DNA of 64,000 nucleotides from Pseudomicrostroma phylloplanum (lineage: Eukaryota > Basidiomycota > Exobasidiomycetes > Microstromatales): positions 434,001-498,000 of the forward strand of contig BCHS01000010.1 in NCBI GenBank assembly GCA_039545275.1, written 5' to 3'. Under the pieces are notes generated by a model. That model was not told the origin of the DNA. It saw only the letters and a list, made by a program, of their open reading frames with translations, and searched no databases. Positions 40,651-51,532 of this stretch are shown here, piece by piece (the stretch's first letter is position 1; every line of letters begins with the position of its first letter). A program made the translations under genes and the position numbers.

Positions 40651-40947
40651 GGCGGTGCGGGCGAGGGCGGGGCGTGTAGGATGGTCGTAGTATCGAGGCG
40701 AAGAAGTGCGAGGTGCCAGGGCCAAGAGGAAGAAAGGGCAAGGAAAAAGGCGCTGCTAATCACGTCGCGCATAGAAATCCCTGCCGTTCCGCTTTCCGAT
40801 TCTAATCACCCACTTCTAATCAAAATTTTGAGATGCACGACAGAAATTTCTACCTCGGACTGGGGAACAGGAAGCAGATGGTGGCTCGCCCTCCTCGTAC
40901 CACCCTGACCACCTCCCACCTCCTCCTCCTCTCTTGACGCCTTCACC
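40651..40947. promoter_or_regulatory. bidirectional promoter, eIF3b / SPB1
   Basis: 297 bp between the two ATGs. It contains AT-richer segments (ctaatcaaaattttgag, about 40813-40830) and a duplicated cacttctaatcaa-like element. Both products serve ribosome synthesis or function, so shared growth control is likely. Confidence 0.55.
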
Positions 40948-43908
40948 ATGCCAAAGAAGAGCGAGAAGAGGACCGCAAAGGGGTGAGTAGTAGTGCAAGC
41001 TATCAGCGGTTTGATCTACTCTTGGTACATTGACTGACTTCCCACCTTTCCCACTCACAGTCGTCTTGACAAGTTCTACTGGCTCGCCAAGGAACAGGGA
41101 TTTCGATCTCGTGCTGCCTTCAAGCTCGTGCAGCTCAACAAGAAGTTCAACTTCCTCGAAGATGCCAGGTGCTGTATCGATCTGTGTGCTGCGCCAGGAG
41201 GATGGCTGCAAGTGGCGAGCAAGCACATGCCCCCTAACAGTCTCATCGTAGGAGTGGATCTGGTCCCCATTAAGCCCATCCCTCGGTGTATCACATTCGC
41301 CGAGGACATCAACTCTTTCAAGTGTAGAGATAGACTGAGGCTGGAGCTCAAGGATTGGAAGGCAGACATGTGAGTAGAAGCGATCACATGGCCAGTCCTC
41401 TAGTGATGGTCCCTTGCTGACTTCACCTCGATGGCCTTCCCTGTCATGCTTAGCGTTCTCCACGATGGAGCTCCCAATGTTGGTACTGCCTGGGTGCAGG
41501 ATGCATACACCCAGTCTGAGCTCGTATTGCAGTCCCTGAAGCTGGCAGTCGAGTTCCTAGCCCCCGGAGGTCACTTCATCACAAAGGTCTTCCGCTCGAA
41601 GGACTACAACAACCTTATGTGGGTCTTCAACCAGCTCTTCAAGAGGGTGGAGGCTACCAAGCCTCCCTCGTCTCGTAATGTCTCTGCCGAGATCTTCGTG
41701 GTCTGTCAAGAGTACAAGGCCCCGCGCCGCATCGATCCCAAGTTCCTCGACCCGCAACACGTCTTCAAAGATCTCGAGCCTCTAAAGGAGGGAGAGGACG
41801 AGTCGATGAAGGGCACTAGCGCAGCCAATGTCCATGCAAATGTCTTTGAGCCCGAAAAGAAGCGGAGGAAGCGTGAAGGATATGAGGAGGGCAACTACAC
41901 TCTCTACAAGGCCATCCCAGCCTCGCACTTCATCAGGCAGCCCGACGCGGTGTCAATGCTGGGGACATACAACCAGATCACCTTCAAGGATCCGGAGGAC
42001 AAGGAGATACTCAAGCACTCCGAAACGAATGATGATATCAAGGCCAACTGCGAAGATCTGAAAGTCCTCGGCAAGAAAGACTTCAGGAATCTCATGAAGT
42101 GGCGCCTGGCTTTGCGGGAGCACTTCGGTCTGGAGGCCAAGAAGGTGGAGGTGCCGGAGGAGAGCACCGAAACAGCCGAAGTGGAAGAGCTGGACTCTGA
42201 TGAAGAGATGGATGCTGAACTTGAGAAGCTCACTGAAGAGGAGCAGAGGAAGGTGCGAAAAGAGAGGCGGCGGAGAAATGAGACTCGAGCAAAGAGAGTC
42301 CTCAAGATGCAGCTGCAGATGACTACGCCTATGGACATCGGTATGGAGCAAGGAGATGAGAGTCTCATGGGCGGTACGGACGACTTCTTCGACCTCAAGG
42401 GCACCAGCAAGAAGGATGCCGATGACCTCCATGCCGGTGATATCGACGAAGAGGATGAAGCCGAGCTCACGACCATCACTAGTGGGGACGATGCCGAGGA
42501 CGAGGAAGACGAGAAGGAAGCCCGCCTCAGGCGTCTCGAAGGTGACATGGACGGTCTCTACGATGATTATCAGACCCGACGGTCAGAGCGAGACGCCAAA
42601 TACCGTGCGAAGGAGGAGCGTCGCAAGAACAAGAACCTCGAGGAATGGCACGGCATCAACGAGAAGGAGGGTGAAGACGATCACAGTGATGCCGAGAGCA
42701 GCGTTGGAGGCTACGACATTGTCCAGGGCAAGAAGGAGAAGGAGGAGACCTTTGACACCGACGATGAAGAGGACGAGGCCGAAGAAGAGGAGATGAAGCA
42801 AGTCATGAAGGCCGAGAAGAGAAGACGGGCTGCTCTTCTGGCCTCTCGGGAGGCTGCTGCTGTGGAAGCCAAGGCGGGCAAGACCAAGAAGCGCAGGCAG
42901 CGTGATGATGAGGACGACGAGGACGAAGTCGACAGTGGTCTTGTCACATCACTGGAGAGCAAGAAGGACGTCAAGGCAAGGCAGAGTCGAGAAGCCGCCA
43001 TCTGGTTCGACAACCCTCTCTTCAAAGGTGTCCCTGGTCTAGACATGGTCGAGGACGAGGACGAGGGAGACGATGACGATGACGAGGATGAGGAAAAAGA
43101 CGAGGACGAAAGTGAAGAGGAAGAGGAAGACGAGGAATCTCTGGAAGAGGATGAAGAGGCTTCTGGTGAAGAGGTAGACGACGAGAGCGACTTCGAAGTT
43201 GTCCCACAAGAGCAAGAAGACGACGGGGACGACTGGCACGTCACCGACCTTGACGTTGATGAAGAGAAGCGTCGCTTCATCGAGGAGCACGGTCTCACTA
43301 CGGCCGAAGCCATCACTCTTGCCCAGCAGCTTGTCAACCGCGAAAAGAGCAAAGCCGACCTCATCGACCAGGGCTTCACAAAGGCCAACTTTGTCGACAA
43401 GACCGACCTGCCCAGCTGGTTCCTCGACGACGAGGCCAAGAACTGGAAGGCCAACATCCCCATCACCAAGGAGGCCATGAATGCTCTCCGCGCCCGGCAA
43501 CGTGCTCTTGATGCTCGTCCGATCAAGAAGATTGCCGAGGCCAAGGCGAGGAAGAAGTTCAAGGCTGCTCAGCGCATGTCCAAGGCGCAGAAGAAGGCCG
43601 AGGACCTCCTCGCCAACGAGGACGGAGAGCTCACCGAGAGGGACAAGGCCAGCTCTATCTCCAAGCTCCTCGCTCGTGGAGCTGCCAAGCCCAAGCAGCG
43701 CGAGACTAAACTCGTCGTCGCCAAAGGACCTAACCGAGGTCTCAAGGGAAGGCCCAAGGGAGTGAAAGGAAGGTTCAAGATGGTTGATGGAAGGATGAAG
43801 AAGGAGTTGAGGGCGCAGAAGAGGATCGATAAGCGCAATGGGAAGAAGGTGGGTGGAGGGAGGACAAAGCAGAAGCCCAGGATCCCGAATGGTTATGGTG
43901 GGAGGTAG
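40948..43908 (+). CDS. SPB1: 27S pre-rRNA 2'-O-ribose methyltransferase Spb1
   Basis: Three exons, 40948..40982, 41061..41369 and 41454..43908, give 932 aa. Spb1 methylates G in the 25S A-loop during 60S assembly in the nucleolus. The FtsJ/RrmJ domain (about 12-230) shows SAM-binding [16 protein letters not shown] and [12 protein letters not shown]. The catalytic K-D-K-E set is seen in [32 protein letters not shown] and [13 protein letters not shown]3381 middle domain follows (about 235-420), then a long acidic Asp/Glu linker (about 490-650). The Spb1_C domain ends the protein ([19 protein letters not shown] through [20 protein letters not shown]). The first exon codes only [12 protein letters not shown]. 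Family length is normal. Confidence 0.97.
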
Positions 43909-44137
43909 ACAGATCGGGTCAATGGACGGGGCTGGGAATATCTCTTGTAACAGTAGCTTTCACATTTCATTCCGTCATCAGCAATCATTCTCATCTGATC
44001 TCATCCCGATTACCGTGTGGTAGAGAGCAGAGATGAGTGAAAACGGAGCAGTTCGTCTATATTCGACTCTGGGTACATAATTGAGAGTCGCAATGTCCTC
44101 GTGACCTCCGCGTGGCCATAGTGGCTATTCTGCACCT

Positions 44138-45637
44138 TTACTCCTTGCGAGCCTGTCTGACCAGCCAGTCGGTGATCTCCTGGAGGACAGCGTCTCGCTT
44201 CCGGTCATCTGCCTCGCTCTGTCCCTTGACGTTCTTCATCATCACTGCAAGACAGGCAAGGTCAAGATGGGGGCAAGGTATGTAGGTCAGAGCTATTCCA
44301 CGGCTCCGCGCCTGGAAGTCTAGCGCTTCCACACCCAGGCCGGTGGACTCACCATGCTCATACCCGCTCCAGAGCCTATACTCCTTATCCTCCGCCGGCA
44401 ACCTTTCAAAGAACTCCTTTGAGCTCTTCCACGAAGTGGCCCTATCATGATCGCCATGATGGAACTGCACAGGACACCTAATCAACTCTGCCCTCTCCTG
44501 TAGATCATTGAGTCCTTCCAGGATGGCGAGACCAGTGGCGATACGGAGACGGCCCTTGTAGGTCATTGGGTCCAGGTGGAACTCAGTCTCGACGCGCTCG
44601 TCGTCGGATACTTTGCCGCGGACTGCACTTGCTACGGGGAGGCGGCCGAGGAAGAAGCGCATGGTCTTTGCGAAGAGCTCGACGGCGTACGAGGGACGGG
44701 CTGAGCGAGACGAAGGAGGGCATGGAGGAGAATATTACAGATCAGCTACGCGCAGAACTCAAAGCGCTATATTATGTGCCAGGCCGTACTCACACTCCGG
44801 ACTGATGCCGATCATGGGCGCAGCTACGGCCACTCCATCAATATGTGGTCTCCACTTGTTCCCCACCAATCCTCCATTCTTGAGCTCCTCTTCTGTCGCA
44901 GGCGGGTACAGAGCAGCATAGTACAGCGCCGTGAACCCACCCATGGAGTGTCCCTCGAGGAAAAGCTTGCGCCGCGTGTCGGAGACCACAAAGGGTCCCC
45001 CCTCCTTTTCGGCCACATCGTGATCCCTGACGTCAAAGAGGACCGCATGCACTGCTTCGATGAGGATCTTCAGCGAGGGGATATAGGCGTGCAAGCCAGA
45101 AGAGTTGCCAAAGGTGGGCAAGTCGACGAGGATGACGCGGAATCCCGCCTGGGCAAACTTGTGGCCATGAGGAGCCAGCTTGGCGCCATGGTCGTTGATG
45201 CCGTGCAGGAGGACCACATCTGCAGTAAAGCCACAGTTGGCGATGGCTTCGGGACTCCAGAAGGTGGTATAGGCGACAAATGCATCGCCCTCCTTGTCCC
45301 AGCTGTTCCCCTTGGACAGACCTTTACTCGAGATGTACGTCTTGCCATGCCTGTATTTGATCCTTGGGTTCTCTAGGACAAATTGCTTCTCAAAGGCATT
45401 GGGCGGAATCTTTGACCGGCCGTATGTCGGATCTGACCCACCTGGGCGAGTGATACACAGGTGGCAGAGGATGGGCTCGATGAAGATGGTGTAGATCTGG
45501 AAGAGGAGACCGATGAGCAGGGACGGGAAGTCGGTCGGTGGGAGAGGCGCGTAGGGAGAGGAGAGGCCGCGACCGATGACGGGGCGTTTGAGGTGAGCGG
45601 CGGTGAGGCCGTTCTTGCCATTGGCGTTACCGGCCAT
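44138..45637 (-). CDS. alpha/beta hydrolase (serine hydrolase, monoglyceride-lipase-like)
   Basis: Three exons, 45637..44794, 44700..44353 and 44244..44138, give 432 aa. Intron 2 (108 nt) is stop-free and a multiple of three. A possible membrane anchor lies at about 38-62 (PSLLIGLLFQIYTIFIEPIL). The fold motifs are DVVLLHGINDHG (oxyanion loop), the nucleophile elbow LEGHSMGGF, the acid in FHHGDHDRATSW and the His in WSGYEHV, created by splicing out intron 2. The layout matches serine aminopeptidase S33/monoacylglycerol lipase relatives that hydrolyse lipid esters. Substrate unknown. The membrane-proximal helix suggests an ER or lipid-droplet enzyme. If intron 2 were retained, the segment after the catalytic His would change. 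Confidence 0.87.
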
Positions 45638-45918
45638 GGTCTCCGCAGTCGAGGAGTATAGGGCAGATGAGGGAATGAGTGGTAGAGGATCGTCTTATGG
45701 ATCGATTACCACTGAGCCTTGCTTTGCCTGGATATCAGTCCGTGGAAGTCTCATCCTTCGTCGCCGCCCTGTGCGAGACAGAGTGGACAAGTCAATCTCC
45801 GACGCCTCCCTTTCCGATCTTGAAAGCCGCTCCTTCCTTCCGTTGCAAAGGGTTCGTCCTTCCCTAGAAGCATACATACCATCACCTCGACGTCGTATCT
45901 CGGCTCCAGAGGGCGACG
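45638..45918. promoter_or_regulatory. divergent promoter, hydrolase / GATA-finger genes
   Basis: 281 bp between start codons. A plus-strand ORF crosses it but overlaps the GATA start in another frame and has no coding support. Confidence 0.45.
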
Positions 45919-48802
45919 ATGCCTTCGATATCTGAGGCCACAGATGCTGGGGAGCCTGCAGTCGCAGCAGCGCCGGACCAGTCCGCTGAGGCTGGCCCTT
46001 CCTCAGCTTCTCAAGCTCCTCAGACAGCAGCGGCAGTACCTACCCCAGGCGAGAGCTCAAAGCCAAAGACGACCAAGAAGCCCAAGGCTAAAGCAAAAGC
46101 CAACGCAGACGGTACCGCAGCAGATGTCAAACCAGCCCGAACAAGCCTGAGGGGAGGAATGATTGGAATCGCTTCCGCCGATCCGCCCGCACCGGCCTGG
46201 TTGCCGGCTGGAGGTGGAGCAAGAAAGGCGTTGCCGGAGCTCGTGCTGCCCTTCAAGCTGCCTACGTCAGTGAAAGGAGGTGAGGATGGGTTCAGTGAGG
46301 GAAGCGACGCTGGCGGCTCCGAAAGTGACGACGAGGGCAGCGAGGAGAGCGAGGCAGAAGGCGATGGAGAAGCTGCAAGGAGAGCAAGGCTGGAGAAGAG
46401 AAGACGTAAAGAGCGTAGAGCAGTGCAGCGCAGGTGAGTCTTGGTCACAGCTGTGCATACGACATGGCGATCGGTCCTTAGGTTGATGGGCAACTGATTC
46501 AGCCATCTTATCCACTCCTTCAGCCTACTGCAAATCCAGTCCCTTCGCCAGTCAAGGCTCTTTCACCTCGCCTCCTTACTCGCGCCCTACTCTCGCCGTA
46601 CAAAGGCAGGCGTAAGCTACCCGTCTAGCGTGTCTCCTGACATGCTACACGGAATCGAGCCCTTTGTCAAAGGCAGCCACATTCTTACACCTTTGAGCAG
46701 AGTCGAGGTTCAAGTCGGACCTCACTTCTTTGCCAAGACGAAGCTGTGGGAGATGAGAAAAGAGAGGGAGCCCCGAACAACATCTCCTCCGCCTCCGAAG
46801 AAGGCGCAGCCAGCAGCGCCGAGTCAACCTGCGGCATTGCAGCAGCCCAGCAAAGCTGCACAGCCAGCTTCCGCACCGCGTCCCGTACAGCCACCTCAAC
46901 CGCCAGCCCCTCGGCCAACACCGCCAACAGCAGCAGCTACAGCAGCGGTCGACCCTGTCCTAGTCACTCGAGTCAATGAGCGGGCATCGAAAGACGCTGA
47001 TCTTCGAGATCTCCTTCAAGTAGCAGCTAGAGGAGCCGCATCCCCGGAACAGCTCCGTGTCTTGGGCGAAGTCATCCAAGACGTGACGAGGGAAATGGAG
47101 CGCGACGGACTGAAGGTTCAGCCTCCTCAGGCGATCGCGAGAGCACCACCGCCGCCTCCTGCGGCAGCGCCGGTAGCTACACCCCCTCCCAAAGCTCAGC
47201 CTAAGGCTCCAAAAGCGCAAACGAAGAAGACGGCGGCTGCAGGAGCACCTGCTAAGAAGACCGCTGCCCCTCAGGCTGTTCCGTCCGGCGAAAGCGCTAA
47301 GCAGCCTGAACCTCAACAGGTGCAGCAAGCTCAAGGACGTCCCGAAGGCGAGGTCGCCACAACATCGATGTCTGTCTCTGCTACTGCAGTCGCTCCCGCT
47401 TCCTCTTTCAGGCCCCCCATCCTCGTCATGGAGTTCCGCGAGAATCCCTCCATGCGCTTCTACGTCCCTTTATGGTCCTCCATCGTCCGTCGGCGCAAAT
47501 TTAAGCGAACAAGAGAAGTCGGTGAAGGAGGCATCGAGGAAGAAGAGGAGCTGCCGGAAGAGCCGGCAAAGGAGAAGGAGTTGATCGAGTTCATAGAGGT
47601 GCAGCTGCAATTCCTTGCACCTGTGCCGGGGAGTGATGCGGCTGTTGGGACCGGTGCGGAGGCAAAGTATCCCATCCTGATGACTATCACTGGAGAAGAT
47701 TCGAACAGGACAATCTGGGAGGCGATTGGGAGGGTTCCGGGTGTGAGAACGCTCGATGCCAGTGGGAGGGAGGTATTCGAGGAGCCGAAAGAGGAGGAAG
47801 CCGAGGCTTCTTCGCAGGCAGACAAGGAGCGAAACGGAGTCGAGGAGTTGGAAGCAACAATAGCCAAGGCGGTGAGTGAGGCGCACAGCAAGTGCGGTAT
47901 CCTTTCACCTTTCTCCTGCTCACAACATCTGATCTTTGGACTTCCCACAGATTGCCGCTCTCCCCCGCCGTCGCTCGCTCAACCTCTCCGCCCCGCTCCC
48001 ACGCGGTCTCGAAGACCATTTAGCAGACAAGTTCGCTCCCCAGCTTCAATCCACCGCCTCCCTTTATACTTCCAGCAGCAGTAGAGACACCCACCCTCAC
48101 GGCTCCAGCGCCGGCGCCGGCGGCGCAGGCAAAAGACGCACCTCCCCAATGGACGTCCTACACGACGACCTGCACGACCTGACCGCCGGCGGTGGTATCT
48201 ACGACTTCGACGGCTCCCTCTCCTTGGGCACTGGCCTCGGCGGTGGGTCCGCCCCCAAACCAAAAAAGAAGCGCAACGTCGCCACGCACAACCCGGACGG
48301 CTCGATCAAGCGGTGCAACTCCTGTCAGACTAATGTCACGCCGATGTGGCGGAGGGGACCAGAGGGACCTGCGACGCTTTGTAATGCGTGTGGAGCGAGG
48401 TGGAAGTCCGGACGGTTGGGGATGCCCAGCGCGAGAGGGAGGAAGGGGAGTGTGGGACTGGGTGGGGGTGCGGGAGGAGGAGATGGTGCTGCTGCTGCTG
48501 TTGGTGGTGGTGGTGGTGGTGTGGATGATACTTTTGGCGATAGTCAGAACGCAGGTGGGGCAGCACTCGCGAGTACTGAGCCTACCCAAGCGGGAGAGGG
48601 GATGGGCGAGCAGAACCAGGCTGCATCTACAACATTGCAGCCCACCGAGATGGTACAGACTGCGCCTGCTGCCGCTGCCGTCCCTGCCGCACAAGATCAG
48701 GTAGCGCAGCCTCAAAAAGAGGAAGACGTCGCTATGGCAGACCCAGAGGCAGAGGCAGATGCCAGTGCGAATACCAGTGCGGTCGTCGAAGAGGCGCTCT
48801 GA
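45919..48802 (+). CDS. GATA-type zinc-finger protein with a conserved N-terminal region
   Basis: Three exons, 45919..46433, 46503..47871 and 47951..48802, give 911 aa; the frame closes at each junction. The N-terminus is Ala/Pro/Lys-rich and acidic. Exon 2 begins with a conserved-looking helical block ([20 protein letters not shown], then [20 protein letters not shown]). A second folded-looking segment reads [20 protein letters not shown] and continues to [18 protein letters not shown] (about 495-600). The GATA finger lies at about 750-790: CNSC-x18-CNAC with [11 protein letters not shown], the 18-residue-loop type, followed by Gly-rich sequence. The 18-residue loop resembles white-collar-2-type fingers rather than AreA, but no PAS domain is present. 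The role is probably chromatin or transcription; the exact target is unknown. Confidence 0.85.
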
Positions 48803-48913
48803 GCATGCTCAGATACCGAAAATATAATATCACTCCTCGCATCTGATTCGATCGTGTGATAAATTAGCTTCGAATGATCAAGGCGCACAGGTTTCTAATT
48901 AAGTCTGGCGGTC

Positions 48914-50987
48914 CTACACGTCGTACTCCTTCATCCCCGCCTGCTTGGCCGTCACTCTGGGCACCGTCCCCATGCCCAGCCTGTTGGCAAGCACCTTCCA
49001 CCAAGTGCGTCCCGCCGGGTACCTCTCCCCCGCTCCTCCACCACTCCCCGCACTCCCACCCATCGGTAAATTCTCAAACTCAAAGTCTTGCCAATTGGGA
49101 ACAAGACAGCGCAACATCATCTTCCACTGCCAATCGGGATGCATCGCCGTGATCCTTCCAGAATTCTTGTCCATGTACCAACTTCCGGAGCCGTGAGAGG
49201 AGGAGAAGACGCGCTTTTGCATTAGAGAGTGGATCCAGTATTGCTCGTCTAGCTCTGCGCGGAGCTTCACGTCGAAGGTGGGTCCGCGAGGGAAGGAGAC
49301 GATGGGCGAGTCGGCTGGAGTTGGGGAAGGGGTAGGGGAGGGAGTGTGGGTGATGGCTTCGGGGCTGGGAGGCTCGTTGGTGAGGAGGGGCTTGGCAACC
49401 TCTAGTGCCAACTCGATTTGGTTCTCGGTGGTGAAGATGAGCGACTGGTGACCCGTTGCGGAATTGGTACCGGTCATCTGCACCAAGTTGGGGAAACCAG
49501 AGAGGAAGGTAGATCGGTAGTGCAGTGGTCCACCATCACCATACTTCTGCCAGTGATCCCTCAACTCCTGCCCACCCTTGCCGTAGAGCTCCATGGGGAA
49601 GCCAGCACGGGAGGGGGTGAAGCCAGTGGCGAGGATGACGACGTCGGCTGGAATTTCCTTGCCCGTGTTGGTGATGACCGAGTTCTCCGTCATCCGCGTC
49701 GTCCTCTCAAACTCCAGCTTGAAGTTGGGAGCATTCAGAGCCGGAACATACTGGTCCGTGTCCACCAAGCGCCGCTTGTGCATGGGAGGCAGCTTCTTCG
49801 TATCGGGAACAATGTGGTGGAGGTACTTCTTAGGGCAGTTCTTCGCAGCGTAGTATCTGCACTCCCTAGCTTGCATCCAGCGGAAGAGCCTCCCAGCCCA
49901 CCAGTTCATGTGGGTGCCGGTGAAATGAGACTCCATGACCATGAAGATGAGGATACGCTGCAGGTTCTTGAAGAAGGAAAAGTGCCTCACGAGCCACTTC
50001 CATCCGGGGATGAACCTGAAGGGGTCGGGGATCAGCGGGAGGATCCAGTGCTGGGCGCGGACAAATTGCGTGACCTGCTTGGCCTCCTTGATGATCTTGG
50101 GTATGAACTGGGTCGCTGAGGAGCCATTGCCAACGACAACCACGTTCTTGCCTTTGAGGTCGATGGAATGGTCCCAACGCGCTGAGTGGAAGCTCCAAGG
50201 AGGCGGGGCATAAGAGGAGTCAGTATCAGCTCGTTCCACATGTAAAGGTGCTTGACGCTCCCACTCACATTGGTCCCTTGAAGTTCTCATGTCCCTCAAT
50301 ATTACAGCTATTAGGCGAGGAAAGTCCACCAATACAGCTCACAAAGAACCTGCACACATAGTGGTGTTTCTGTGGCTTCACCCCTTCCTTTGTCTCCCGC
50401 TCAGGCAGGTCCTCGGTGTAGACGTGCCAGAGACTGCTGGCCTCGTCCCAACGCGCCTCCTTGACGACGGTGGAGAGGTGGAACTTGTCCATGATGTCAT
50501 ATTCTGCTGCGACTGAGCAGATGTAGGCTTGTAGCTCGGGTTGCTTGGGGAAGAAGGTGGACCTGACGAGCAAAAGAAGGAGGAGGGAGGGTGAGCAGAG
50601 GTACGAGGAGGGAAGCACCGTATCTATCAGGCAAGCTCACCAATCCGTCTTCTGCCTGAAAGAGAACGAGTACAACGCAGCAGGTACGTCCGCACCAGCA
50701 CCAGGGTACGTGTTCGAGTACCACGTCCCCGCAATCCCCGCCTCCTTATCCAGAATAACGAAATCATCACCATACCCCTTTCTCTTCAGCTGGCAAGCCA
50801 TACCAATCCCACTGATTCCAGCGCCGAGGATGAGGGTTTGGTGGTAGACGGGTGCAGGCCATTCTTCGCGCTGTGAAGGGGAGAGCTCCTGGATTTGCTT
50901 CTCGTCGCTGCTGGCCTGAGGCTGGGGCTGGGGCTGCGTGGATGTCTTCTTGTCTGCGCCGTTTGGGCGGGGTGTTGCGGACGACAT
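48914..50987 (-). CDS. flavin-containing (Baeyer-Villiger-like) monooxygenase
   Basis: Three exons, 50987..50641, 50562..50269 and 50192..48914, give 639 aa. An N-terminal FAD Rossmann motif (LGAGISGIGMACQL, about 53-66) is followed by GTWYSNTYPGAGADVP. The Baeyer-Villiger fingerprint is visible across the exon 2/3 junction as FKGPIFHSARWD, and the NADPH-binding GNGSSATQ comes right after. The ATGF motif (VVILATGFTPSRAG) is also present. These enzymes insert oxygen next to ketones or oxidise heteroatoms. The N-terminal 45 residues are Gln/Pro-rich and not conserved. There is a Pro/Ser-rich insert late in the protein (PSPTPSPTPADSP). No neighbouring biosynthetic genes suggest a cluster, so a catabolic or detoxifying role is more likely. 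Substrate unknown. Confidence 0.9.
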
Positions 50988-51532
50988 GGCGTCTCTGTGT
51001 AGAATAGGTGTATATACAGAAGCTTCCAACCAATTGGGAGGGGAGACAAAAGATGATGGGTCGAGAAGAAGCGATGCAACCTGTCCAGCTTTCCCTGAGG
51101 TAATGGTACCCGGCTACTGCTTGGCTGCTGCTGCTGCCTTGCCTGTCAAAGCGGAAGCAGGCGAGGCGAGGCATTGTCCCCGACGTCGCTTCCGTGCCTG
51201 GCCTCTCCGCCTCGTCCGTGAATGCGGGGGTTTTGGGGGAGAGAGAGAGAACACCGGGACCACCGGGCCGGACAGGGCGGCGATGAACGACGGAACGGAA
51301 GAAAGGACGGACGGACAGCGGGTGGCTACCATTCACAAGGAGTCAAGCTAGTGCATGCTCACACTCATCACTTTCAAGTTGCTAACATCGAAAACGTCTT
51401 GATTGAACATTGTATATGAAGGGTAGCGCATCGGAAGGACAATCGTGTCAATGCAAGATACAGGAACACTCGATGAGAGAACTACCCTCCGAAACTGGCA
51501 TCTAGCGTTCAGGTCACACACCCTTTGGCCGC
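50988..51532. other. intergenic: monooxygenase promoter and INO80 3' flank
   Basis: 545 bp without a supported gene. Both flanking genes are on the minus strand. A GA run (gggagagagagagaac, about 51237-51252) and a gcggacggacgg-like stretch are simple-sequence features that could lie in the monooxygenase promoter. Confidence 0.5.

Noticed and set aside
42711..43562. 283-codon Ser-rich ORF opposite SPB1
   Set aside because: Complement of the acidic Spb1 linker.
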